Positions 25,401 through 38,395 of a stretch of 64,000 bases of DNA are shown here, piece by piece. Below the pieces are notes generated by a model that saw only the letters and a program-made list of their open reading frames with translations, was not told the DNA's origin and did not search any database. The DNA lies in assembly GCA_018105865.1 (NCBI GenBank), contig CM030834.1, forward strand, positions 1,725,173 to 1,789,172. The letters run 5' to 3'. Source of the DNA: Metaphire vulgaris (lineage: Eukaryota > Annelida > Clitellata > Crassiclitellata > Megascolecidae). A program made the position numbers and the translations under genes. How positions within the stretch are numbered: position 1 is the stretch's first letter; each line of letters starts with the position of its first letter.

Positions 25401-28400
25401 CTTGTCTGTGCAGTTGTGTGTCACTGTGCTGTCAGGCATTTATCACTGCAACTTTCTCAGCTAACAGCTGCATTTTTCAGCTTCAGTTAACAGCTGCATT
25501 TTTCAGCTTCATCTTTTATGGTTAAGATCTCCAAGGATTCCCCATTGCTAAAAAAGCCACCTTTTATATCCTTTTATTGCATTTTCACATGAATGCTATA
25601 TAGCAAGATGTTAATGGAGGAATATTACATCAAGTCTTGACAGTGATGTAATTGACGTCTAGTGTATAGTGTTGAATCATTTAATGAGACTGTCCTTAAT
25701 TGAAACAAATGACCGCACAATTTATGATTTTATGGCAGATTGGCTGGGCGTAAATGCGAGTCAGTCTTGCTTACGAATTTTATTTTCTTAATGTCAAAAT
25801 GGTTCACACCTGAACTGCGGCAACTCTGCCACGCACGCATGCCGCGCGCGCTGCAACCAGCATCAATTTTGCACTCGCACATGACGCGCTGTCACTCCTT
25901 GCATCTGAGAAAAGCAGTGCCATCGGCGTCTGAATGCTGCGGGCGAACGATTGACCGACTGCTTGGCGTTGGTTCGTCTCGTCTCTTTGGTTGATGCCAT
26001 TGACATATGTACGTACATACGCTGTGTTTGCCGATGCTCATCAGATGCTACGTGCATCGTCTTATGATTGCTTTTTGGTCTTGGATTTTGTCATCCGTGT
26101 CAGCCATCCGCTTTTGGATAAAAAACCTCTACAGACTGCTAGTAATTAAAGTGTCTTTTTCCTGCACTCGTTTGAAGTCTGATTTGTCCGAAGGACTGCT
26201 CAAAGCATTGGCACGATGCAAGGCAAACCTGATGTAGTGCTATTCAGATTGCACCATTGACGTACTGTACATCAAGTGTCACTGTTTCTTCATCGCTGTG
26301 TTTTGCCACTTTATTAAGAAGAGGATGATGATGATGACTACAGTTTGCTTAATTGGAACTGGATTATTCTGTGATGGTTTCCATTAAACTGAGTATCTTA
26401 GAGTTGCATTTATAGTTTGAACAATACAAACACAGTGGCTATTTCTTCAGTTTTATAAGGCTTCTGAATACCAGTACTCACCACTTCTTCAGAGATGGAA
26501 CTGATGGAATTTGGTATGATTGCACTGACTGATATCGCATTTTATTGTTTTGGTGTTGTAACTTTTAAAGGTTTTTTTGTAGAAAATCTCAGTCAGATGA
26601 GTTTGAGCATAATTTTTCATGTTATAAATGCTTATACTTATTGAATTCTTTTTTTTTAACTTTTAATTTTGGCTTGAAGTTCTGTTGGGACTAAGAATAT
26701 ATTTTAAGAGTTAGGAATCTAGTTGCCCTCAGTTTTCCAAATGTTGTTGTGCCCAGACTTCAAATTGTCATGAAACTGATGTGATGTATAATATTTGAAT
26801 GCCCTAAAATACAGTTTAAATTAATTCCAACACATGAAAATAAATATATTAAAATTTTAAAAACATGATATGATTTGAAGTTCCCAAACACTCTTTACTG
26901 TTACTTGTCTAGCTATGGTACTCTAAAAGTTGATATTGTTGCACTTACATTTAAATATTTATAATTTTGCTTGAATAATCCCTGGTAATATAATAATATA
27001 ATATTAATATAGCAAAGTGTTTCTGAAAGTCAAGCTGAAGTAAAAGTATCATTGATCTGCAAATGCTGTCTACAATGTTTATTTGATTTTTTGAGCATTA
27101 CAAAGAGCTTTTCATGTTTGTTCTTAGTGTATCTGCTCTCACTTTCTGATTTATTGGATCTGACAATGGGGATTATGATTCTACTTCATAGTGACTGTCT
27201 GCTGATGCCAAGTGCATTACTAGAATGGCGCTATAGAAGTTCTGCAATTATCTGGAGACTGAGTGGACTGATGCTCTAAATCAGACATGACTTATTGGAT
27301 TTGACAATATAGGACTACAGTTCTACTTTGGACCAACTGTCGACTGATGCATTACAAAATTGGAGCTATAGAAGTTCCTTTAGTTATTTAGTTGTGTTTT
27401 CTTGTGTAGTAAGATAGTGCTTTATGAGAAGGGAATTGATGATATTTGGGTTTTGTGCCATCATGTCTACTTAACATCATGCGTCAGTAGTTGTGAGGCA
27501 GTCATCTGTGATCACAGTCGTGCATTCAACTCCTCCTACTATTTCATATTTCGAAAAGTCCTTTTGAATATAGGACATTAAGAGGACTTGACAGTAATTA
27601 TTTGTCGAGTCAGCATTGCTATTTCCGGCTGCCTTATCCAGGAGATTGCAACAAGTTTGATTGTTTCCGATCTCACAGAACTCCTTGTGTTGCTTCGTGG
27701 CTTCTATTCTGTTTGTTAAGTGCTGGGCCGTTGACATTTCAAAGGGTTTCTATTTGCACAGCCTCGTGAGGATGCACCAATGCTTTCTCCCATCTTTGGT
27801 TATGTCGTTTTCCAACAACGCCCGGAAATAATTTTCGGCCGTGATTGTAGCAATTTTGCCGCTGACTTGTGAACACAAATCAACACTGGTGCGCCTAAGG
27901 AAAGGAGGCAACTGCTCGGCACAGACGCTATTGACGCTTACCGAGCGGACGGCGACATCTGAACAAAATTTAAATAGAGATGACGTCTGCTTTTTTTAGC
28001 CTGTCATTTCATCAATGGCCAATTGGCCATATTCAGATTCTGTGTCAATGCCTTGTTTTTTTTTCTCTTCTATGAATATAGTTCTTGATTTGCTTTCGAT
28101 TTTTGGAGCCATCATGTGCAAATGGTGAATCAGTTGCCTTAGCTGGGGTTGGTGACGTGACGGGTGATGGCAATGTGATTGACACCACCTTTGTGGTCTC
28201 CTGTCAATAACTGGCATCATGATGTTGTGTTTCTTGTGTGATCCGCATGCTTTATGTGCTGGCCATTGCACTTCATTTCTCTGTCCTTGTGTAGCTTAAA
28301 AACATTTGACAGTGATACTGATATATCTGCTGTGGCCTATAGCTGCAGTCTATGATAAATTTGTCATTGTGTTGCTGTCACTGTTAGACAGATTTTAAAG

Positions 28401-28485
28401 ATAAAACCAACTTTTTATTTGCACCTAGAAAGAGACATCAAATAGCCCTTTGATGAAATCAGCGTTACTACTCCTTTGTGAATTG

Positions 28486-28520
<35 letters not shown>

Positions 28521-31500
28521 TATTATTATTATTATTATTATTATGTGATTTAAAGTGGTTTAGGAGGCTGTGTAAGCCTGTGGGAAACTACTGTAGATAT
28601 TTTACTAGGAAGTTGAGTTTCATAGAAAATCATTTCAACTCAATTTCTTTGTAAAATTGAGAATTTCAAGAGCCTTTGTAATATTTATTCCACCAGCCTC
28701 GAGTCAGATGCCATTAAAATGCTGTGTGTCTGCTTTTTTCCTCCATCAATCCTTCCCCCTCTTAGACAGACAAACACTAAGTCCATTGCAAACTCAGAAT
28801 TGTCAATGCAAATGCAAGTATCATTTTTATAGTCATCAGCCAGAAGTCCCGTGCAGACCATATTAATGTCCACTCCGCGTTGGTTGACATACGAATGCCC
28901 GCCCGTGATACCCGATCTGGGTTTCGTAGGATGGAACCCAGGGCGACAGCATGTCCAAGGCAGAGTTTACCCTCTGCCTAATGAACTATTGAGACACATC
29001 ATCAGAACATTGGAACAGATTTGCATTTGCTGGTTATGATGGTTGTGTTTCCTTACTGCATAGTAATGTCATCTGTCGATCCTGGTTGGGAAATTTATTC
29101 TGATCAGAAGCAATTGCATTATCTGCTGTTTTCCGTGAAAATCAGTTCACAGCTGTGAAGTGGATTCTTCTTTTCATTGGCACCTCTTGGTAATTACACT
29201 GTAGTGGTTGTCTTGATGAGGTGCTCTGTGTAGGACTCTTCTGTTTCTTTAAATCTTTCATTTGCGACATCCTGCTAAAGCTTAAAACTTCTATAGCACC
29301 ACTTCGTAATGCACTAGAGCATCAACCGATGGCAGAATGCCTGTGATTCACAGCCAATTAGATAAATAGTAATTATAACTGGATTTTGGGTGGTTTAGTA
29401 GGATTTCTCCTGGGTTGAAAACCACTGCCACTCTTACAGCCCTTTATTCCAACTTCTGTTTGTCCACTGAAGCTGTTATCTATGATTCTAAGAAAAAAAA
29501 CAGAATTCACAGTATGCAATGCCAAAACAGCACATGTATTAAATTTCAGTTCTTCATAAATTTTTATACTATAATCACTACAGTATGTATAAATAAAACT
29601 GACATGCAAATGCCAAATCTAATATCCCTTTGTACTTAAGTTAATTTTAAAGGCATTCACACTAGTAGCCAATATTATCTTTTCGTCCAATTCGTTCCAT
29701 TTATCTATTATGCTGGAGCTGAAGAAATGTTGCTTGTTCCTCCAAACTCATTTTTATCATATCTGTGAGTACCAGTCTATTGTGCTAGTGAAAAATGCAT
29801 CATATGGCACTTCCACTTTGTTAGTCAATATCTTGTGGGTCTCTTTTAGATCTCCTCTTACTCTCCTTTTCGCTTAAGTGGTCAATCCTCAATGCTTTGG
29901 CCTTTCTTCATGGCTTAATCTTTGACATCTCTTGATCATCTTGACTACTCCGCATTGAACTCTTTCCAAAGTCTCTATGCCTTTTAAAAATGGATTCCAT
30001 ACTTGAATGCAATATTCTGAATGTGGCCCTACCATTGTCTTATAAGCTAGTAATCTTGTTATTCTTTATTTCTTCTTACTATATTCCTCTTGATCATTGA
30101 AGATTTTAAGGAGGAGCTAATCAAAGCTACAGAAGAAGTCATACCTAAGAGAGAGAAGAATAGGAAGCAACCAAGGATGAAAAAGGAAATACTAGACATG
30201 ATGGAAGAAAGAAGAAAGGTAAAAACATTGACAAAGATAAGTACTACAACCTGAATAGAAATATAAAACAGAAATGTCACCTAGGCAAAGGAGGAGTGGT
30301 CGAATGAAAAATGCAAAAGAGAGAGAAGAACACAGAAACACAGTAAAGATACATGATAAAATATGGGAACTATCTGACAGAAGCAAATCTAGTAGCAACC
30401 ATCAATGCATCAAGACAAAAATTGGAGAAGGTGATGGAGGAAATCCAGATATTAGACAGGTGGCATGAATTCTATTCTATTCTATTCTCTTCCTAGATAA
30501 TTTATTAAATGCTATAACATAGCTGGAGCTAAAATCAAGAGCGATTTACAAATGTTCATAAGATGCGCGAAATAAGTGTGTCTTGAGGGCAGTCGCAAAT
30601 GCCTCGAAGGATGTTAAAAGATGTAACTGAGGCGGGAGGAGTATTCCAGAGAAGGGGGTTGCTGTAGGTACAGATCTTTCCCCCAGCATCACCGTCTTGG
30701 ACGGAGGAGGGACATAAAGGCGAAATCGCCTGTTTGATCGCAGCTGTTTCCGACAGTCTGTCGGCATCGGCCGCTGTATGAGTGCAGAAATATACTCCTG
30801 GCAGAGAGGATCGTTCAGTGCTCGGAATGTCAACATACAGCGTTTATGAACGTTTATGAATATATTACAGAACTATGTAATGACAAGAGAGGGGACAAGC
30901 TTATTTCCAAAGAGGCAGATGGACCTCCAATATTAGAAGAAGAAGTTGTGTAACCTCTGAAGAAGATGAAGAAAAACAAGTCAGCGGACCCAAACAACAT
31001 AGTAACTGAGATGGTACTTACAGCCGGGGAGACAGGAACAAGGAAATTGGCAGAAATGGCTAACATCATGTATGAAACAGGGTATTTTCCACTGGAAATG
31101 TGCCAGTCAATATTCATTGCAATACCCAAAATACCAGGAGCAACAGAGTGTGGAGATCACAGAACGACAAGTCTTATAAACTATATAACAAAGATAGTTC
31201 TATGAGTACTGCTCAAAAGAGCAAGGAGCAGGACTCGAAATGCAATAGCAGAAGAACAATATGATTTCAAAAAGACTGGATGCCAAAATGCAATTTTTGT
31301 ACTGAGAATGCTTTGAGAAAGATGCATTGATTGCACCCACTCGCCCTTTTGATTAAATGACCCGGCATGAATGACCCCACCTTTGGCTATAGCTATTTCA
31401 TTTTGAGATTAAGCGCATAGGAATAAGTAGCTACTTCGGTGCTTCTTTTGAAAGTGCTATAGAGGTTAATGAGATTATACTTACTTACTTACAAAGATTT

Positions 31501-33294
31501 GTATTTATGTTTTATCGATTATGAAAAAGAGTTTGATAGCATGGAGCACGAAATCCTATTTACAGTCTTGGAGAATTCAGGAATAGATAGGAAAGACTTA
31601 AGACTGTTGCAAGATTTATATTGGAAACAGGAAGCTGCAATCAGGATTCAGGATAAACGGAACAATAGGAAAACGGATTAAGATTCAGAAAGGGGCAAGA
31701 CAGGGATGTGGAATGTTGCCAGACTTTTTTAAAAACTTATATGGAGAGGAACTCATAAAAAAATCAAAGAGCTAGAACTTAGAAGGTATCAAACTTGGAG
31801 GAAGAAATGTAAATAATCTTAGGTTTGCAGACAATGTTACTTTAATTGCTGATTCAGAGGAAAAAACTGCAGGAACTTCTAAGTAAATTAGCTATAGAAG
31901 GCAAAAGGAAAGGCTTGAAGTTTAATATAAAAAGACCTTCTGCATGGTGATTACCAAGAGCAAAGTAACACCCATATGCAGAATAAGACTAAATGGCACT
32001 GAGGACCACCCCTCAACATTCATTCACTTGGCAAGGGAGGATCGTTGGTTTCCCCCCAATAGATTGGGCAATCACAGGGTGCACCACAAGAAGGCTGATC
32101 CAATGCACCCCATAATTGTGGGGTGTTAAGGAGTTAAATTGAGTTTGATTGAACATAGTAGAAATTCTTCCACTAGACCATCAAGGAAATGACCAGGTGG
32201 AAAGAGTTGTGTTTTTGCCAATATGGCATTGTTTGGCCATGACAGTGTTAAGAAAATTCTTATCTGTGATAAATTGAAGACTGTAATATCAGATTATAAT
32301 CACTTGTAGCTGACAACTTTGTGTGGTCATAACTATTTCAGCAATAGATTGAGAATCTAAGAATAACATGCTGCTCTGTACTACTTTCAAAATCAATGTA
32401 AATTCACAAGACTTTGCTTACTTATTTTTATATACTGTAGCAGTAATTGTAAACTGTTTTTGTTGTAGGCGAAAATGTTGCCAAGGAGAGTGACCAGCTG
32501 ATGACGTACCAAGGCGAAGACAGCGGCGACAGGCAGATGGCGCTTTATGAGGTCAGTGACGTTAGCAGAGAAAGACCCTTCTGCGCCTTTCCGTCCCTTT
32601 TCCAGTGGAAAACGGCGGAAAGACGGCACGGAGTCTTGGGAAATAGTTTCACTCTATTTGTCTTCGATATTGTGATTGCTTAGTTCGTCCAAATAGACAA
32701 TGTAAAAGGAAACTGCCCCCCCCCCAGTGCATGCACTTTGTGGTTGTCTGTAATGCCTTTGTGTTCTCAATACTGAGCCCATGTGGCTTATTTGGTTAAC
32801 GTGTTTGCCCCTTCCACCCTTGCTCCGTTTCTAATCTGCGGAGAGGAAATGAGTTCCTAGATGCTGTGTTGGCATTGGCAGGTCATCAGACAATGATGGG
32901 CTCTTTTGTAGTTTTCGTTATTGAACCAAAAATTTATGTCTTTCTACTTTGCTTCAAATCAAGCACAGGATTCTTGTATACAGTTTAAAGCTTCATCCAT
33001 TCTGTAATTTGTTTAAATCTTGGCATCATCATCATCATCATCATTATTGCACGAGTTATTTGTAACTTTGTAATGTGTTCACGCAGTTCGTTTGAATGAG
33101 TTACCACAGTAATCAGTACATTAATACTACTACTACTACTACTACTGCTACTACTACTACTACTACTACTACTAATAATAATAATAATCTGGAGATGAAA
33201 TAGAGACATCCTTTCTCCTACAACAAATATCCGTAACACTCCAGAGATTCAATGCTGTCGCCTTCTGCAGAACTTTCAACACATAAGAAACTTG

Positions 33295-33354
<60 letters not shown>

Positions 33355-35290
33355 GTTGGGCTCATAGTCTATTGGTGTGTAATGCCATCTTTACAGCATG
33401 GTTTGCTTTGGCTGGATTGTCTTATATAGTTCTTCATTTGTGATCTTTTTAACCCACCCAGTTCTTAGTACGGTATTTTCTATAGCATTTCCCTCAGTTT
33501 ATGCCAAAGGCAATTCTAATGAATTCCTATGTAATTCCTTGTCACATTATTGTACAAAAATCGACATGTCATTTCCTTCTGGAACTCGTTTCCACTTAGA
33601 TACGTCTCCTTTTCTTCGTATTTCTTTTCATTTGCTTGACTGTCGGCCTGAATCGAAGACCCTTTTTTGCTTAAAAAGTGTGCTGAACCGGCTTTTGACT
33701 AGCTGCCCATTATTAGTAATTGACTGGTCATTGCAAGTCGGTTGCCTGCTGTGACAGCTTCATACATTGCATGCATAGTATTCCAGGGCTTCTCAGCATC
33801 ATCTACATTACTGAATACTGTTATCTGGTCTGTTAATTAAGAGAAACATGAAAGCGTTAGAAGCTAGGATATGTTAGAGTTGGCAGTTGACATTCAATGA
33901 AGGGAACATTTTCCTTTGTTACAAATTACTTTCAGCAGAATAAGTGATTTTGTTTCATCCTTAGTATTGCCTTTGAAAAACTCCACTCTTTTCTTATGTC
34001 TGCTGAACAGTTTTAAAAGTTTATCTGATAAGCAAGTAAGTAAAATATCATGAATTTATATGGAGCTTTCTAAAGTAGTACTGCAGTAGCTGCTTATTCT
34101 TGGGTGCTTAATCTAAATTTAAAATAGCCACAGCAAAGAGATAGGGGTTAGTCAGGCAGGGTAATTTTATCCAAAGGACCATCATTGTTGGGACATTATG
34201 ACTATCGACAAAATGATTTTATGTAGAGAAACATTGTTTTATTATTATTGTTATTATTACTTATGGCCATCGGCCAAAACCAAAAAAATTGTACAATCAA
34301 CACACAGCTAATAATGCGATCTTGATTACGTTTTTTTAGTTCTTTGGCGAACGTTTCAGGAGAAATAGTCCCGGCCAAATCGGGAGCATTCCACAGAAGA
34401 GTCATTTAGTCCTGGCCGGAGGAGGAACGTATACTGCTGGATCTCAAGAACCCGGTCGTCGTTTGTTTCGCACCAGGCATTAGGCGGGGTGCGGAAAGTC
34501 AGCCAACACCGAGACTATGCGCCGGGACCGAAGCCAATGGAGCCTAAGCACAGGTGTCACAGCGTGCCGCCTCAGGCCGAAAATAATCCACGATAGGCAT
34601 TGATGACCGCCTGAGTCTGCTAAGCTGGTTCCCAGGAAGTCCGAGAAGGACACTGTTACAGTAATCCAGTCTCGAAAGTACGAGAGCGCGGACAGAGATG
34701 GATGGCGGCCGGTGTTGTTATGTGAAGTGCCGGAGTTGGAAGAAGCAAGAGCGGTTGAGATGCCCGGCGAGGGTCAGAGAGGAGTCGATGAGCACCCCTA
34801 GGAGGCGGAGCTCGTTTGAAGGCGCGACTTCTTTACCACCTATCTCGAATGGTGTTGGGTCGATAAGGTGTCCCCTCCTCGGGTGCTCAGCAGGAGCTCC
34901 GTCTTGCCCGGGTTGAGGGCAAGACGGTTCGATGCCATCCATTCCGCCACCTCGAGCACACAGTCCTGGACCCAAGTTCGCAGCTCGCCGGTCTCGCCTG
35001 GGGGGCAGGCGGCGATACCTGCACATCACGCGTGGGAGGACAGGCCGGCGAGTCGATGACACGCCCGACATCGCCACGTAAGGGCGAATAACAGCGGCCC
35101 CAGGACAGACCCCTGTGGCACGCCGCAATGGACGGGACGAGGGGTCGACAGAGAGCCGCCCCAGGAGACTGTCTGTGATCTGTCCCTGAGATAGTCTTGT
35201 AACCAGGCCAGCACCGGGCCTCCGATCCCATATGAAAGCTCGAGCCGTCGAATTAGGATATGATGGTCGTCATATCATATGATGATATTA

Positions 35291-35345
<55 letters not shown>

Positions 35346-36084
35346 ATGGTTGTTAACAAACATTAAGTCATTTACTATATGAAGAATCATTAGTGCAGGG
35401 TGAGTCACGTGTCCTAAACAGTGTAAGCCAAACTGCAGAGCACAGTTTTCAGTCGGCGTTTTAAAACAACCAGCGAAATAGTTACTGTAAGTCTGAAGTG
35501 ATAGATTTCGGTAGATTGTTCCAAACAGATGAAGCAGCATTGGCGAAGGAACGGTTGGTGAAAGGTGAGAGTGCCACTGTATCAGTTTAAGTTTCGATAG
35601 AAGCACTTGAGATTTTGCCAGAATTGAATGAAATTGTGACAGAGAACTTGTAGATTGACCGTGGCTTAGGCAGCGGAGGGATGCCGGATAGTTTCTTTGT
35701 TATAATTAATTATAATATTAATGTGATTTAAAGTGGCTTAGGAGGCTAAGTAAGCCTGTGTGAAAATTAGTAAGTCTGTGGTTGACGTTCCTGTACGAGA
35801 CTGCCGTACTATGCGAACAGAAAATCTCGAGCATCAGGCATCAGATACTGAATAATAAAAAGTTCATTTTGCTGTTAAAAAACCCACTGTGTAGCACATA
35901 TTCATCAGCAGTTTTTGTGCCTTAGTTTTGATTATGAATTTATGAGCATGTCAAAATATTTGTTAGAGCAGAAGTGTCACAATTCTTTTTATTTTCAGGG
36001 AATATTTTGTCAAGTTAAACCAGCCAACAGCTTTGCTTTGTTACCATCCAGTGTGTATATGTGTTATATACATATGAAATATGC

Positions 36085-36156
<72 letters not shown>

Positions 36157-38364
36157 TATTCTATTCTATCCGGACAATTTATATAGTAGCATGGCTAACA
36201 GTCAAAAACAAGAGCGCTTTACATCAACATGCATACGAAAAACTAAATAAGTGCGTCTTGAGGTTCTTAGAGAAGACTTCGTAGGAGGTGGCCTTGGTGA
36301 CATATTCAGGAGGGAGTTTAGATGCGGGTTCCCTCGACTGATGGATCTTTCGCCTAGCTTTGCAGTCTTGAGCGGAGGAGGGACATACAATGTAATGTAC
36401 TAGTTATCATTATCATCTGCGGGTCCGTAGTAGAGCGGAAATATATTCGGACATATGGGATCATGGAGATATAGGTCACGCAACATCGCTTAAAACGATG
36501 CGTTTAGCCAGTGGAGTTTGTCCCGAGATATGGCGTCACGTGATCATGCCATTTAGATCGACTCGCTTATTATCCGTTTGAGTTTATTAGCAGGAGACCA
36601 TTTAGTCCAGTCTGGTGACAATGAGTGTATAGGAGAATACAGCCTTTGGGTATGAATTTCTCGGATTTTCCGTAGTTATGTAGCATGTCACGTTACTCAG
36701 GTATATGAAAGTGATTCGTCCAGGAGGACTCGAGCAGACGCACCTCCTTGGAAGGGACAATTTCAATATCAATTTAATGTATATATATATATATCATACT
36801 TTATATATATTTCAGTCATATTGATTTAGATGGACTGCTTATTATTATTATTATTACTTTATATATATATGTGTATATATACAGTATGTGTATATATATG
36901 TATATATATATATATATATATATGAATATGTGCAATTGTGCATATATACTTTTGTGGAGTTCGAATGAGATTGATGACCCTCGCAATCAGCTGTTCCTCA
37001 ATGTGTTTTGATGTCGCGTCGGATGAATGGCGCCAATGACCGACGTATGATGTGTTGCCGCGTTGCCCACAGGGAATTGGAGTGGTCACGAAGTGTCATT
37101 TGGCGTGCGGCCCGGCTGATTGTTTTGCCCGTTGCAACGACTGAAAAATCCTGCGCGGGGGAAAGAACACTGCGGCGGACGTGGACCTCCGTACGCTTGT
37201 CTGCTTTCCCGTGCGGTGCCGGTGTAAATGGCGGACGGTTGGGAGTGGAGCTACCAGTGTGATCCATTAGCGGACAGACGAAACGGCTTCTGGATCTGCC
37301 ACTAATGGAACCAGCCCTGGAAGACTGGTTTTCGAGGGATTACACAATTTCCGGTTTATTCGCATAAATCATCTTTAATGTTCTTAGTGATGATGAATCC
37401 ACTCATAACTGGTTCTGGGGAAAGGCACAGACACACGAAGAGCATGTGTTGAGGGCTTATAATGGGTGCGTTATACTGAATGTTAACAAGCATCTTGGTT
37501 TAAGCACAACTTCAAAGGAAGATGTTTCAGGTGATGTGAGATTAACTCGGCGGCCTACTTGACCCAATTGTTAATTAAGGCAATTTCTGACCAGATGGCG
37601 TTTATGTGATTCCATTATTTTGCCATCTGCGCTCTTTGAAATCCACTTTGGGTGATCAATTAGACAGGTGATTAATAATGAGTTTGTCTGTGTGTGTGTG
37701 TGTGTGTCTTGTTGTTGAAGCCATAAAAGTCGCTTGTTACATCTGCGTTCATAGTTAGGTTTTTCTATCGGCTGGGACAATTAATTTCTTTGTGTATATG
37801 CTAGCTACATGCTTTATATATAAGGTAGTTTATTAGTCGCATTTTTATGGAGCTGTGGTTTTGTAGCGATGCGTTTCGACCAATCAACTTCTATGGCGCC
37901 ACTATCATGATGCATATGGCACACCAAATACAAGCCGTATTAGAGCCAGGTCACGTCGGAAGAGTCATCAGTCTAGGTGAACAATGAATGATCAAGGTAG
38001 TTTTAGTGTGGATCTCAAAGATGGCAATGTATCACCTATATGAAGTGATGTTTGCAATAATTTCATATAAATGAACAAGGCATTGATTACTTAGAAGAAA
38101 ACACCACAAGCACAAGTTGCCTACCTCTTGATTGTCTAGACAGATGCATGTCCATCATGCCACTATAGAAGTATAAAAATCAGGTGTTTTGTGTGTGTGT
38201 GTGTTTATGTATTTAGTGAAGGTATAATATTATGTCACAGGTCAGGTAATGTAGATATAGTATGCATTTGTGTGTGCATTTAGTGCAGGTATCACAAATG
38301 TCACTGCTCAGGTATTAAGATTGTTCTCTGTTACAGATATTATGTAACTACATGTATATACTTT

Positions 38365-38395
<31 letters not shown>

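Noticed and set aside
37008..37267. Long overlapping frames on both strands taken as a gene
   Set aside because: No motif, no splice sites of suitable phase, and open frames are expected in a GC-rich patch.
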